From positions 6,510,001 to 6,574,000 of the forward strand of contig NZ_CP150218.1 in assembly GCF_037969875.1 (NCBI RefSeq): a stretch of DNA of 64,000 nucleotides, given 5' to 3'. The position numbers and the translations under genes were made by a program. Origin of the DNA: Paenibacillus sp. FSL R7-0337. Lineage in GTDB: Bacteria; Bacillota; Bacilli; Paenibacillales; Paenibacillaceae. Below the pieces are notes generated by a model. It worked only from the letters and a program-made list of their open reading frames with translations. It was not told where the DNA came from and searched no databases. Below are positions 8,013 to 15,825 of the stretch, piece after piece; the stretch's first letter is position 1; each line of letters begins with the position of its first letter.

Positions 8013-8777
8013 ATGAAAAAACACAGAGGGTGGAGCTTTGCGGCACTGGTTGCCGGATTTACGGTGTACTTTATGCTGAACGAACCGGGGACGGCCCGCG
8101 CGATGCACATTATGGAAGGATTCCTGCCGGTTGGCTGGGCGGTCTTCTGGTGGGCGGCGTTTATCCCGTTCTTTGTCCTGGGAATCTTCAAGCTGAGAGC
8201 CATGACCCGGGAGAACCCGGAGCTGAAGCTGCTGCTGGGTCTGGCCGGGGCGTTTACCTTCGTCCTGTCTGCGCTCAAAATGCCTTCCGTGACCGGAAGC
8301 AGCTCCCACCCCACCGGTACCGGACTTGGTGCGGTAATGCTGGGGCCGCTGCCCATGAGCGTAATCGGCTCGATTGTCCTGCTGTTTCAGGCGCTGCTGC
8401 TGGCGCACGGCGGGATCACTACGCTTGGAGCCAATGCGTTCTCGATGGCGGTGGCGGGTCCTTTTGCCGGATATGCAGTGTATAAGCTGATGATGAAAAT
8501 GCCGGACCGCGAGAAGCTGGCCTTATTCTGTGCGGCTGCGATGGCTGATCTGAGTACGTATGTAGTGACTTCCTTTCAACTGGCGGTGGCTTTTCCGGCG
8601 GCGGATGGCGGCGTTCTGGCTTCTTTTCTCAAATTCGGGGGGATTTTTGCCGTGACGCAAATCCCGCTGGCCATCAGTGAAGGGCTGTTGACGGTACTGC
8701 TGTGGAACTGGCTGAAATCGTATAGCCCGAATGAATTGTCGCTTCTGAAACGCAAGGTGAACGGAGGAAGAGCCTAA
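8013..8777 (+). CDS. cbiM: Cobalt ECF transporter, S component CbiM
   Basis: A 254-residue membrane protein, the substrate-binding unit of the CbiMNQO cobalt importer. An N-terminal signal segment (about residues 1-30, ending GTARA) precedes MHIMEGFLP; after cleavage the Met-His start provides the known metal ligands of CbiM/NikM. Later family elements are 'SSSHPTGTGLGAVMLGP' with a further His, and 'ALLLAHGGITTLGANAFSMAVAGP'. Six to seven hydrophobic segments follow. GGAGGGTGAC lies just before the ATG. It is first in the riboswitch-controlled transcript and overlaps cbiN by one base. Confidence 0.96.
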   Translation: MKKHRGWSFAALVAGFTVYFMLNEPGTARAMHIMEGFLPVGWAVFWWAAFIPFFVLGIFKLRAMTRENPELKLLLGLAGAFTFVLSALKMPSVTGSSSHPTGTGLGAVMLGPLPMSVIGSIVLLFQALLLAHGGITTLGANAFSMAVAGPFAGYAVYKLMMKMPDREKLALFCAAAMADLSTYVVTSFQLAVAFPAADGGVLASFLKFGGIFAVTQIPLAISEGLLTVLLWNWLKSYSPNELSLLKRKVNGGRA

Positions 8778-9070
8778 TGAGCAATAGATGGAAAAATGGA
8801 TTGATGCTGCTGGTTGTTATTCTGCTGGTCATTCTGCCGCTGCTGCTGGTTAATGGGGAATTCGGAGGGGCCGATGATGCGGCTGAAGGTGTGATTACCG
8901 AGATTAACCCTGACTATAAGCCGTGGTTCAAGCCGCTGACTGAGCTGCCGGGGGAGACGGAGGGTATGCTGTTCGCATTGCAGGCAGCGATTGGTGCAGG
9001 TGTGATCGGTTATACCTTGGGGCTGCTCAAGGGCAAGCAGGGCGGGACGAAGCAGCATAGCAGCAAGTGA
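8777..9070 (+). CDS. cbiN: Cobalt transport protein CbiN
   Basis: A 97-residue protein with two membrane helices, one at each end (about 8-25 and 70-88), and a short outer loop containing 'GADDAAEGVITEINPDYKPWF', which is the CbiN hallmark. CbiN helps CbiM load cobalt. The ATG overlaps the cbiM stop by one base and the stop overlaps the cbiQ start, so cbiMNQ are tightly coupled. Confidence 0.95.
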   Translation: MSNRWKNGLMLLVVILLVILPLLLVNGEFGGADDAAEGVITEINPDYKPWFKPLTELPGETEGMLFALQAAIGAGVIGYTLGLLKGKQGGTKQHSSK

Positions 9071-9855
9071 TCCGGCGGATTGACGTTCTCTCCTACAATA
9101 ATACTCTGCGCCAGTTATCCCCGATGTGGAAAAGCTCGTTCGCAGCCCTGATGTTCCTGCTCTCTTACACGGTACATCCGGTACTACAGGCTGCAATCAC
9201 CCTATGGATGATGTCCTGGTGTGTATTACAGGCCCGTATTCCCTTCCGTGCTTATGGCATGCTGTTCGGCACAGCGCTGCTGTTCTATGCGCTTAGCGTA
9301 CCGGCACTGCTCGTGGAATTCGGGCACCCGGCATCGGGAGAGGCAGGGATATTCTCATTTCCGGGACTGAACCTGCCGGTATATGTTACAGCGGCCGGGC
9401 TTCAGCGGGCAGGAGAGCTGCTGGCCAGAATCTCTGCTTGCATGAGCTGTTTCTTTTTCCTGATGTTCACTACTCCGTTTAGTGAGCTTTTGCAGGTGCT
9501 GCGCAGTCTGCGGATGCCGCAGATTGTCCTGGAGCTGATGCTGATTATGTACCGCTTCTTATTCCTGCTGAGTGATGCAGCGCATGGTCTGCTGCTGGCC
9601 CGCAGGCTGCGCGGAGGCCGGCGGGGCTACAAGGCCAGACTGCGGGAGACTGCGGCCATGGCAGGAGCGCTGTTCGGCAACACGATGCACCGGTATTACG
9701 GATTATCGCAGGGGCTGCTGGCCCGCGGATTCACAGACGAGATTATTATCCCGCCTTATACGGCGCGTCCTGTGCCGCGGCGCTATACAATCCAGGCTTA
9801 TACCGGTATTGCGCTACTGTTGCTGGCTGAGACGTACTTTATCACTAACACATGA
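9067..9855 (+). CDS. cbiQ: Cobalt ECF transporter T component CbiQ
   Basis: A 262-residue integral membrane coupling protein of the CbiMNQO importer. It has about five hydrophobic segments and the T-component coupling motifs: 'ARRLRGGRR' (residues about 178-186) and 'SQGLLARGF' (about 218-226), the two Ala-Arg-Gly-type helices that contact the ATPase. The start is GTG, whose GTGA overlaps the cbiN stop. The ATPase gene cbiO follows after 12 bases. Confidence 0.94.
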   Translation: MIRRIDVLSYNNTLRQLSPMWKSSFAALMFLLSYTVHPVLQAAITLWMMSWCVLQARIPFRAYGMLFGTALLFYALSVPALLVEFGHPASGEAGIFSFPGLNLPVYVTAAGLQRAGELLARISACMSCFFFLMFTTPFSELLQVLRSLRMPQIVLELMLIMYRFLFLLSDAAHGLLLARRLRGGRRGYKARLRETAAMAGALFGNTMHRYYGLSQGLLARGFTDEIIIPPYTARPVPRRYTIQAYTGIALLLLAETYFITNT

Positions 9856-9867
9856 AAGGAGCCGGTC

Positions 9868-10728
9868 ATGGATCAGGAATATAGTCTGAGTTGTGACGGA
9901 GTGGTCTTCCGTTACCCGGATACGAAGGAGCCTGCGCTGCATGAACTGACGTTCTCCATCCCCGCAGGCAGCAAGACGGCAATAATCGGTCATAACGGTT
10001 CGGGCAAATCGACGTTGTTCCTGCATGCCGTTGGCATTCTGCGCCCGCAGCAGGGTACGGTTGTGCAAGGAGGGAAGGCGTTATCCTACTCCAAAAAAGA
10101 GCTGGCCGCTCTGCGGCGGAAGGTGGGCCTGGTCTTCCAGGACCCTGAGCAGCAGCTGATCCTCAGCACACCGCTGGAGGATGTGTCGTTTGGGCTGCGC
10201 GGCAGCGGAATGGCTGAACCGGCTATTGCTGCGCGCTGCCGGGAGGTCATGGAGCTGCTGAATCTGACTGATCTGGGTGATAAACCGATTCATCAGCTTA
10301 GCCTGGGCCAGAAAAAACGCACGGCACTCGCCGGTGTACTGGCTATGGAGCCTGAGCTAATTCTATTGGATGAGCCGACCTCGTATCTGGACCCGTTATC
10401 GGAAACGCAGATGCTGAAGGGCCTTGAAGCCATACATGATAAAGGGACAACCGTAGTTATGGCTACGCATGACATGAACCTGGCTTACCGCTGGGCGGAC
10501 TGGATTATTGTGCTGGAGCATGGAAGATGCAGGGCGGCGGGGACACCGGAGGAGATTTTTGCGGGACGGGAGGAGCTATTGTCCATCGGGCTGGGACTGC
10601 CGCTGCTGGCTGACTTATGGTTCAGCCTGCCTGATCGCCTGACCGCAGGTCAGAGCGCTCCCCGCACCGCCGATGAATTCAAATTGAAACTGCATAAGCT
10701 GCTTGCGCTTGACCACAGCTATTCATGA
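9868..10728 (+). CDS. cbiO: Cobalt ECF transporter ATPase CbiO
   Basis: A 286-residue ABC ATPase. Walker A is GHNGSGKST (about residue 39), the Q loop is 'VFQDPEQQL', the signature is LSLGQKKR, Walker B is 'LILLDEPTS' and the switch His is in 'MATHDMN'. The 'QDPEQQL' form is typical of ECF-type ATPases. It powers cobalt import with CbiM, CbiN and CbiQ. GAAAGGAGCC lies before the ATG. The stop overlaps an ATG of the following corrin gene. Confidence 0.96.
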   Translation: MDQEYSLSCDGVVFRYPDTKEPALHELTFSIPAGSKTAIIGHNGSGKSTLFLHAVGILRPQQGTVVQGGKALSYSKKELAALRRKVGLVFQDPEQQLILSTPLEDVSFGLRGSGMAEPAIAARCREVMELLNLTDLGDKPIHQLSLGQKKRTALAGVLAMEPELILLDEPTSYLDPLSETQMLKGLEAIHDKGTTVVMATHDMNLAYRWADWIIVLEHGRCRAAGTPEEIFAGREELLSIGLGLPLLADLWFSLPDRLTAGQSAPRTADEFKLKLHKLLALDHSYS

Positions 10729-10742
10729 ACGGGGGAAGAGGA

Positions 10743-13640
10743 ATGAACAAACAAGGAAAATTGCTGATTATCGGCTTCGGCCCCGGAGCGCTGGAGCATA
10801 TTACCGGCCGCGCACTGGCTGCGCTGGATGAGAGTGAGGCGGTCATTGGCTATACCACTTATGTAGATCTGATCCGGCCGCTGCTGCGGCATCAGGAGAT
10901 TGTCGGCACGGGGATGACTGAAGAGGTCAGCCGGGCCCAGGAGGCTGTCCGCAGAGCAGAAGCCGGGCAGACCATTGCGGTAATCTCCAGCGGCGATGCC
11001 GGTGTTTACGGAATGGCCGGGCTGGTCTACGAGGTGCTGATTGAACGCGGCTGGAGCCGCTCAGAGGGGGTGCAGGTGGAGGTAATCCCGGGAATCTCGG
11101 CGATCCAGTCCTGCTCTTCGCTGCTTGGGGCCCCGATTATGCATGACTCCTGCACGATCAGCCTGAGCGATCATCTTACGCCCTGGGAGAGCATAGCTGC
11201 GCGTGTGGAAGCGGCGGGGGCAGCGGATTTTGTCATTGCGTTCTATAATCCGCGCAGCGGCAGACGGACGCGCCAGATTGAAGAAGCACGCAATATTCTG
11301 CTGCGCTACCGTGATCCGGCTACACCGGTAGGCATTGTCAAAAGTGCCTACCGTGACCGCCAGCAGACGGTCGTAACGACACTCCAGGATATGCTGGAGC
11401 ATGAGATCGGCATGCTCTCAACCGTGGTGGTCGGCAACTCTGCTACCGTTGTCTATGAGGACCTTATGATTACGCCGCGCGGATATGAACGCAAGTACAG
11501 TCTCGGGGCACAGACGCAGACGCTGAAGCCGCACGAGCGGCTGCGCACAGCCGCCGAGCCGTGGTCGCTGGCTGCGGCGGAGTCCGGGCAGGCAGAGGGG
11601 ATGGCCGGAGCCGTGGTGAATAAAGGGGCCGCTGCAGGGACGGAAGCGGGGCCTTTGCGGTTGGAAGGAGCAGTGGCTGATCCGGCTGCAGGGACAGTCC
11701 GGATAGAACGGGCGGCAGCCTGTGGCGAAGCGGGATCAGGGCTGGCGGAAGAGGCGGCTGCGCAGAGCCTGGCTGCTGCTCCGCAGGTGGAGCGGCTGCG
11801 TAGCTTGACCGATCGCCTGAAGGCATCGGCCGATTCCTCCTTCGAGCTGGAGATTGCTCCCGCAGCCGGCAGCCGCAGCTTCAGCGGCGATCAGATGAAG
11901 CTGCTGGCTGAGCTTGCAGGCAGCGATGGGCAATTGGTCTATACGAAGGACGGATATTTCCTGCTGCGCGGCAGCCGGAGTGAAGAAACAGAGGCAGGAG
12001 CAAGGCTGCTGGAGGCCGGACTGAATGTAAGTACGCCTGGAGATTACGTGAAGGTGAAGACCTGCGGATTCTGTGAGCTGCGCAGAAGCGGAGCGTTAAG
12101 TGCTGCTGTCCGGCTACACGCCCTGCTGCATGGAATGGCTGTGCCCAGAGAGCTGCACATCAGTGTAGCCGGCTGCGGGATGGCTTGCAGCTCCGCTGTG
12201 CTGGATGACATCGGCCTGGTAATGTCGCGCGGCAGCTATGAGCTGTATCTTGGCGGCAAGAAGTCCGGCCGGGGCGCCCATGCAGGGATTTTGGTGCGTG
12301 AAGGGATGGATGAAGAGGAAGCGGTAGCCGCTGTAGCTGCGGCAGTAGAGGAATATAGGACTCATGGCCGGGAGCAGGAGCGGTATCATGCGTTCCGGGA
12401 ACGGATGGACAGCATTACAGGGAGTGCAGCCACTACATCGGACAATAACAACATAGAAGGAGTGCAGACGATGAGAACGGTATTACTGGTGGGACACGGG
12501 AGCCGGGTTCAAGCGGGAAATGAGGAGTTGCTGGAATTCACCCGCCTGCTCGCGGCCCGTAAGCCGGAGCTGAAGGTCGAGACCTGCTTCATCGAGCTGG
12601 CCTCGCCTTCCATTGCTGGCGGCATTGCCAGATGTATCGAGGGTGGTGCGGCGGAGATTTACGTTGTGCCGATTATTTTGTTCGCGGCAGGACATTCCAA
12701 ACTCGATATTCCAATGGCTATTGATGAAGCTAAGCAGAGATATCCCGGGGTGAAGTTCATCTACGGCCGCCCGCTGGGGGTGCAGGACCGTGCCGTGGAT
12801 ATTCTGCTGGAGCGGATTCAGGAAGCAGAACGACTTCCATTGTCGCAGGAGAAGGCGGCTGGCGGAATGGACCTGGAGCTGCGCGAGAACGGTGTATCCA
12901 AGATAGAGGATAAGGACACCATCGTGCTGCTGATGGGACGCGGGGGCAGTGACCCGGATGCTAACAGCGATCTGTATAAAATAAGCCGGCTGCTCTGGGA
13001 GAAAACAGGCTACCGCAGCGTGGAAAGCTGCTTCATTGCCATCGCCAAGCCGTCGCTGCAGGACGGGCTTGAGCGCTGCCTGGCGCTGGGTGCGCGCAAA
13101 ATTATCGTTCTCCCGTACCTGCTGTTCACCGGAGTGCTCATGCAGCAGTTCGCTGAGAGAGTCGCGCAATTCGCAGCCGGGCATCCCGGGCTTGAAGTGG
13201 AGATCGGCGGCACACTGGGCGCACATCCGCTGCTGGTGGATATGCTGACAGAGCGGATCGGGGAGACGCTGGAAGGCCGTGCCTTCAGCAATTGCGATAA
13301 CTGCAAATACCGCGATGCAGCCTCTCTGCATCACCACCATCACCACCATCATGGTGAGGAGGGGCACGGGGAGCATGGGCATGTGCATCATGGGCATGGG
13401 CATCACAGTCATGAGGGGCATGGACACGGGCACCATGAGCATGGAGATGAGGAGCACGGGCACCACTGCCACGGGAAACATGGGCATTGCGGGCATGGTG
13501 ATCATGGGCACACGCATCACGCGCACGGGCATCGCTGTCATGGACAGGATGGTAATCATGAGCATGGGCAGCATGGGCGGCATGATGTAACGGAGGCGGC
13601 GGCTCCGGCAGACGACCTGGCGCTTCGCCAGCCGCGATGA
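10743..13640 (+). CDS. cobJ: CobJ/CbiH - sulfite-reductase-like - CbiX single ORF with His-rich tail
   Basis: One frame encodes 965 residues. Residues 1-248 are precorrin-3B C17-methyltransferase CobJ/CbiH (GFGPG start, 'SSGDAGVYGMAGL', 'AFYNPRSGRR'). A low-complexity Ala/Gly/Glu linker (249-362) leads to a nitrite/sulfite-reductase-like half domain (365-565) with Cys441-x2-Cys444 and Cys478-x3-Cys482, probably holding an Fe-S cluster. Residues 577-850 are the sirohydrochlorin cobaltochelatase CbiX, with two similar halves; only the first keeps the active GHGSR His. CDNC at 851-854 matches the Fe-S site known from B. megaterium CbiX, and a tail with about 40 His follows. A ribosome site and ATG for CbiX alone are buried at 12457-12473. 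The ATG at 10743 is chosen because GGGGGAAGAGG precedes it; an in-frame ATG at 10725 overlaps the cbiO stop. Confidence 0.9.
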   Translation: MNKQGKLLIIGFGPGALEHITGRALAALDESEAVIGYTTYVDLIRPLLRHQEIVGTGMTEEVSRAQEAVRRAEAGQTIAVISSGDAGVYGMAGLVYEVLIERGWSRSEGVQVEVIPGISAIQSCSSLLGAPIMHDSCTISLSDHLTPWESIAARVEAAGAADFVIAFYNPRSGRRTRQIEEARNILLRYRDPATPVGIVKSAYRDRQQTVVTTLQDMLEHEIGMLSTVVVGNSATVVYEDLMITPRGYERKYSLGAQTQTLKPHERLRTAAEPWSLAAAESGQAEGMAGAVVNKGAAAGTEAGPLRLEGAVADPAAGTVRIERAAACGEAGSGLAEEAAAQSLAAAPQVERLRSLTDRLKASADSSFELEIAPAAGSRSFSGDQMKLLAELAGSDGQLVYTKDGYFLLRGSRSEETEAGARLLEAGLNVSTPGDYVKVKTCGFCELRRSGALSAAVRLHALLHGMAVPRELHISVAGCGMACSSAVLDDIGLVMSRGSYELYLGGKKSGRGAHAGILVREGMDEEEAVAAVAAAVEEYRTHGREQERYHAFRERMDSITGSAATTSDNNNIEGVQTMRTVLLVGHGSRVQAGNEELLEFTRLLAARKPELKVETCFIELASPSIAGGIARCIEGGAAEIYVVPIILFAAGHSKLDIPMAIDEAKQRYPGVKFIYGRPLGVQDRAVDILLERIQEAERLPLSQEKAAGGMDLELRENGVSKIEDKDTIVLLMGRGGSDPDANSDLYKISRLLWEKTGYRSVESCFIAIAKPSLQDGLERCLALGARKIIVLPYLLFTGVLMQQFAERVAQFAAGHPGLEVEIGGTLGAHPLLVDMLTERIGETLEGRAFSNCDNCKYRDAASLHHHHHHHHGEEGHGEHGHVHHGHGHHSHEGHGHGHHEHGDEEHGHHCHGKHGHCGHGDHGHTHHAHGHRCHGQDGNHEHGQHGRHDVTEAAAPADDLALRQPR
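12457..12473 (+). promoter_or_regulatory. Internal ribosome site and start codon for CbiX alone
   Basis: Inside the cobJ-cbiX frame, AGAAGGAG ends 8-9 bases before ATG 12471, in frame with CbiX. Translation from here would give a 389-residue free CbiX (12471-13640). The residues just before it (TTSDNNNIEGVQT) look like a translated former gap between two genes. Confidence 0.65.
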
Positions 13641-14431
13641 TCTTCATGTTATGCGGCACCAGTGATGCCCGGGAGCTGGCCCAGAGTCTTACGCGCCAAG
13701 GCCTGCCGCTGCAGGCCAGCGTGGTGACGCCCAGCGGGGCAGAACGCCTGGAGGCCGCAGGCATCCGCACCCGCGTCGGCAGACTGGACCGCGCGGCGAT
13801 GATCTCTTTGCTGCAAGCGGGCGGGTACCGTGCCGTGGTGGACGGCAGCCATCCTTTTGCGCTGGAGGCCCATGCTAATGCAATGGAAGCTGCTGCTGCG
13901 CTGGGATTGCCTTACTTCCGCTACGAGCGGCAGAGCCTTATCTATAACAGCCATCCCCGGCTGCTGCTTGTGCATTCTTATCAAGAGGCTGCGCGCAAGG
14001 CGAAGGAGCTGAAGGGCTCAGTGATGCTGACTACCGGCGGCAAAACGCTGGAGATTTTTGCAGAAGAGCTGCTGGGAGACCCGGATATTAGGCTGACAGT
14101 GAGGCTGCTGCCTTGTCTGGAGAACCTGGAGAAGTGCGTGGCTCTTGGGATAGAGCAGCGGAATATTATTGCGCTTCAGGGCCCTTTTAGCAGAGAGATG
14201 AATGAGGCCTTGTACCGGCAATATGGCACCCGGGTGATGATTACCAAGGAGAGCGGAGCCGAGGGCTCGGTGGATGAGAAGCTGCATGCCGCGCTGGATA
14301 TGGGGTTATATGTGATTCTGATTATGCGGCCGGGGCTGTCCTTCGGGGATGGCGGAACGGTGTTTGATTCTTTTGACGAGATTACGGCTGCTGTGAAGGC
14401 TGCGCTGCTAATGACAAGGGAAGAGGGATGA
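13637..14431 (+). CDS. cobK: Precorrin-6A / cobalt-precorrin-6A reductase
   Basis: A 264-residue NAD(P)H-dependent reductase of the corrin ring (CobK/CbiJ). It begins 'MIFMLCGTSDARELAQSL', the family nucleotide-binding start, followed by 'VVDGSHPFALEAHANAMEAA' (about 70-90) and 'LTTGGKTLEIF', both diagnostic. Length is normal. ATGA overlap with the preceding long ORF and with the next gene argues for translational coupling. In the anaerobic pathway it acts between CbiD and CbiET. Confidence 0.94.
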   Translation: MIFMLCGTSDARELAQSLTRQGLPLQASVVTPSGAERLEAAGIRTRVGRLDRAAMISLLQAGGYRAVVDGSHPFALEAHANAMEAAAALGLPYFRYERQSLIYNSHPRLLLVHSYQEAARKAKELKGSVMLTTGGKTLEIFAEELLGDPDIRLTVRLLPCLENLEKCVALGIEQRNIIALQGPFSREMNEALYRQYGTRVMITKESGAEGSVDEKLHAALDMGLYVILIMRPGLSFGDGGTVFDSFDEITAAVKAALLMTREEG

Positions 14432-15099
14432 ATGTGGATTTTGGGACAGAGTTCAAGCCGGTGACCGTACAGCCGCAGGAGATAGAGGGCCTAAGCTTTC
14501 AGATGATTACGGAGGAGCTGGGGGAACATTCCTTCAGTAGCCTGGAGTACCCGATTGTACAGCGGATTATTCATGCTTCGGCTGATTTTGAGCTAGGGCG
14601 CAGTCTGGTGTTTCATCCCGGGGCGATTGAGGCGGGGATTCACGCGATTCTGCAGGGCAAGCCGATTATAGCGGATGTGCGGATGGTGGAGGCGGGCATT
14701 GCCAAGGAGCGGATTCAGCGGTATGGCGGCGAGGTCCGGGTACATATTTCTGATCCTGATGTGGTGGAAGAGGCGAAGGCGCTGGGAACCACAAGGGCGA
14801 TCATCGCAACGCGCAAGGCCTGCGCCCAGGCACCGGGGGGAATCTATGTTATCGGCAACGCGCCCACTGCCTTGCTGGAGCTAATCCGTCTGGTAAAAGC
14901 AGGCGAAGCCCAGCCTGGCCTCGTCATCGGCATGCCCGTTGGCTTCGTCTCGGCGGCGGAATCCAAGGATGAGCTGCGCAAGCTGGATATTCCCTACATC
15001 ACCAATATCGGCCGCAAAGGCGGCAGTACGATCGTGGTCGCCGCAGTGAACGCACTAAGTCTGCTGGCAGTCCGCCGGGCGGCGGGCGAGCTGGGTTAG
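14428..15099 (+). CDS. cbiC: Precorrin-8X methylmutase (CbiC/CobH)
   Basis: A 223-residue enzyme that moves the C11 methyl group to C12, giving hydrogenobyrinic or cobyrinic acid. The catalytic His is in 'RIIHASADFE' (His about 49), followed by 'FHPGAIEAGIHAILQGKPIIADVRMVEAGI' and, later, 'IGMPVGFVSAAESKD' and 'GRKGGSTIVVAAVNAL'; all are CbiC/CobH hallmarks. The start overlaps the cobK stop as ATGA. It is the last gene before a 0.7 kb gene-free block that separates it from cbiD. Confidence 0.95.
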   Translation: MNVDFGTEFKPVTVQPQEIEGLSFQMITEELGEHSFSSLEYPIVQRIIHASADFELGRSLVFHPGAIEAGIHAILQGKPIIADVRMVEAGIAKERIQRYGGEVRVHISDPDVVEEAKALGTTRAIIATRKACAQAPGGIYVIGNAPTALLELIRLVKAGEAQPGLVIGMPVGFVSAAESKDELRKLDIPYITNIGRKGGSTIVVAAVNALSLLAVRRAAGELG

Positions 15100-15825
15100 C
15101 GGATTAGAGAAGCATGCAGATGCTTGGAGCGTAGGGCTGTGAGTTGTCATACCCCGAGTAAGGTGTAAGCGTTAAGTGGTATGCTTAATCGCACTCTGTA
15201 CAACTAAATGCTCTGATGCACGAGTGAATATCCATTTAGCTGTAAAACGTGCAATTAAACTAATCTATAATCCGTGTTTTCCTTCATTTGGGCAGATATA
15301 GTTGTACGGATTACAGCTAGATGAGGAATTCCTTCCTTTTTGCGGGTTTTAAATGTACAGAATACAACTATCTCAAATTATTTACTTTCTTAGTTCTAAT
15401 AGTAGTATGTTAGTTGAAATTTGTGGCTGGCGTTCTCACCGATGACCGGGTTAATGTGCTTAATCTGGGGATTGCAGTAGCGTGTGAGCTCACTAATTGT
15501 ATTCTGTACAATAGAATTCGTGATTTTATAGTAGAAATCTGGTTCTGTTGTTGTTCATACACTTGATTTGTGGATAAGGCCTCCACAGTACCTCCCTCAT
15601 CAAATTCTAATGTACAAAGTGCAATGGAGCCAGGGAAACTAGAAATATTTGTATGTAAGTCTCCTGATTTGCTTAGAAACAGCAGTATAATCAGGTTATA
15701 TAGAGAGTAAGACTGGTTACCTGCCATGGGCGAACGCTCAGAGGATGGGCTTCAGCGATGTAGATTGTTCAGTTTGTTCAGTTTGTGAGGATATATTCTT
15801 AGACTATCAGCAAAGAGGGATTGCC
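15100..15825. other. Gene-free AT-rich block splitting the corrin cluster
   Basis: About 725 bases without a convincing gene between cbiC and cbiD, in a cluster whose other genes overlap. It holds several copies of TTGTAC/GTACAA-like words. TGTACAGAATACAA at 15354-15367 and its exact inverse at 15497-15510 form a 14-bp perfect inverted repeat with a 129-base spacer. ATTGTTCAGTTTGTTCAGTTTG at about 15766-15787 is a short direct repeat. No second cobalamin riboswitch and no clear terminator were found. Confidence 0.6.

Noticed and set aside
12483..13583. 366-codon minus-strand Met/Pro/Val-rich frame opposite cbiX
   Set aside because: It is the reverse reading of the His-rich tail codons.
15410..15727. 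105-codon minus-strand frame in the gap between cbiC and cbiD
   Set aside because: No ribosome site; it crosses the inverted repeats and reads as repeat-derived text.
15100..15825. A second cobalamin riboswitch before cbiD
   Set aside because: No B12 box or aptamer core could be found in this block.
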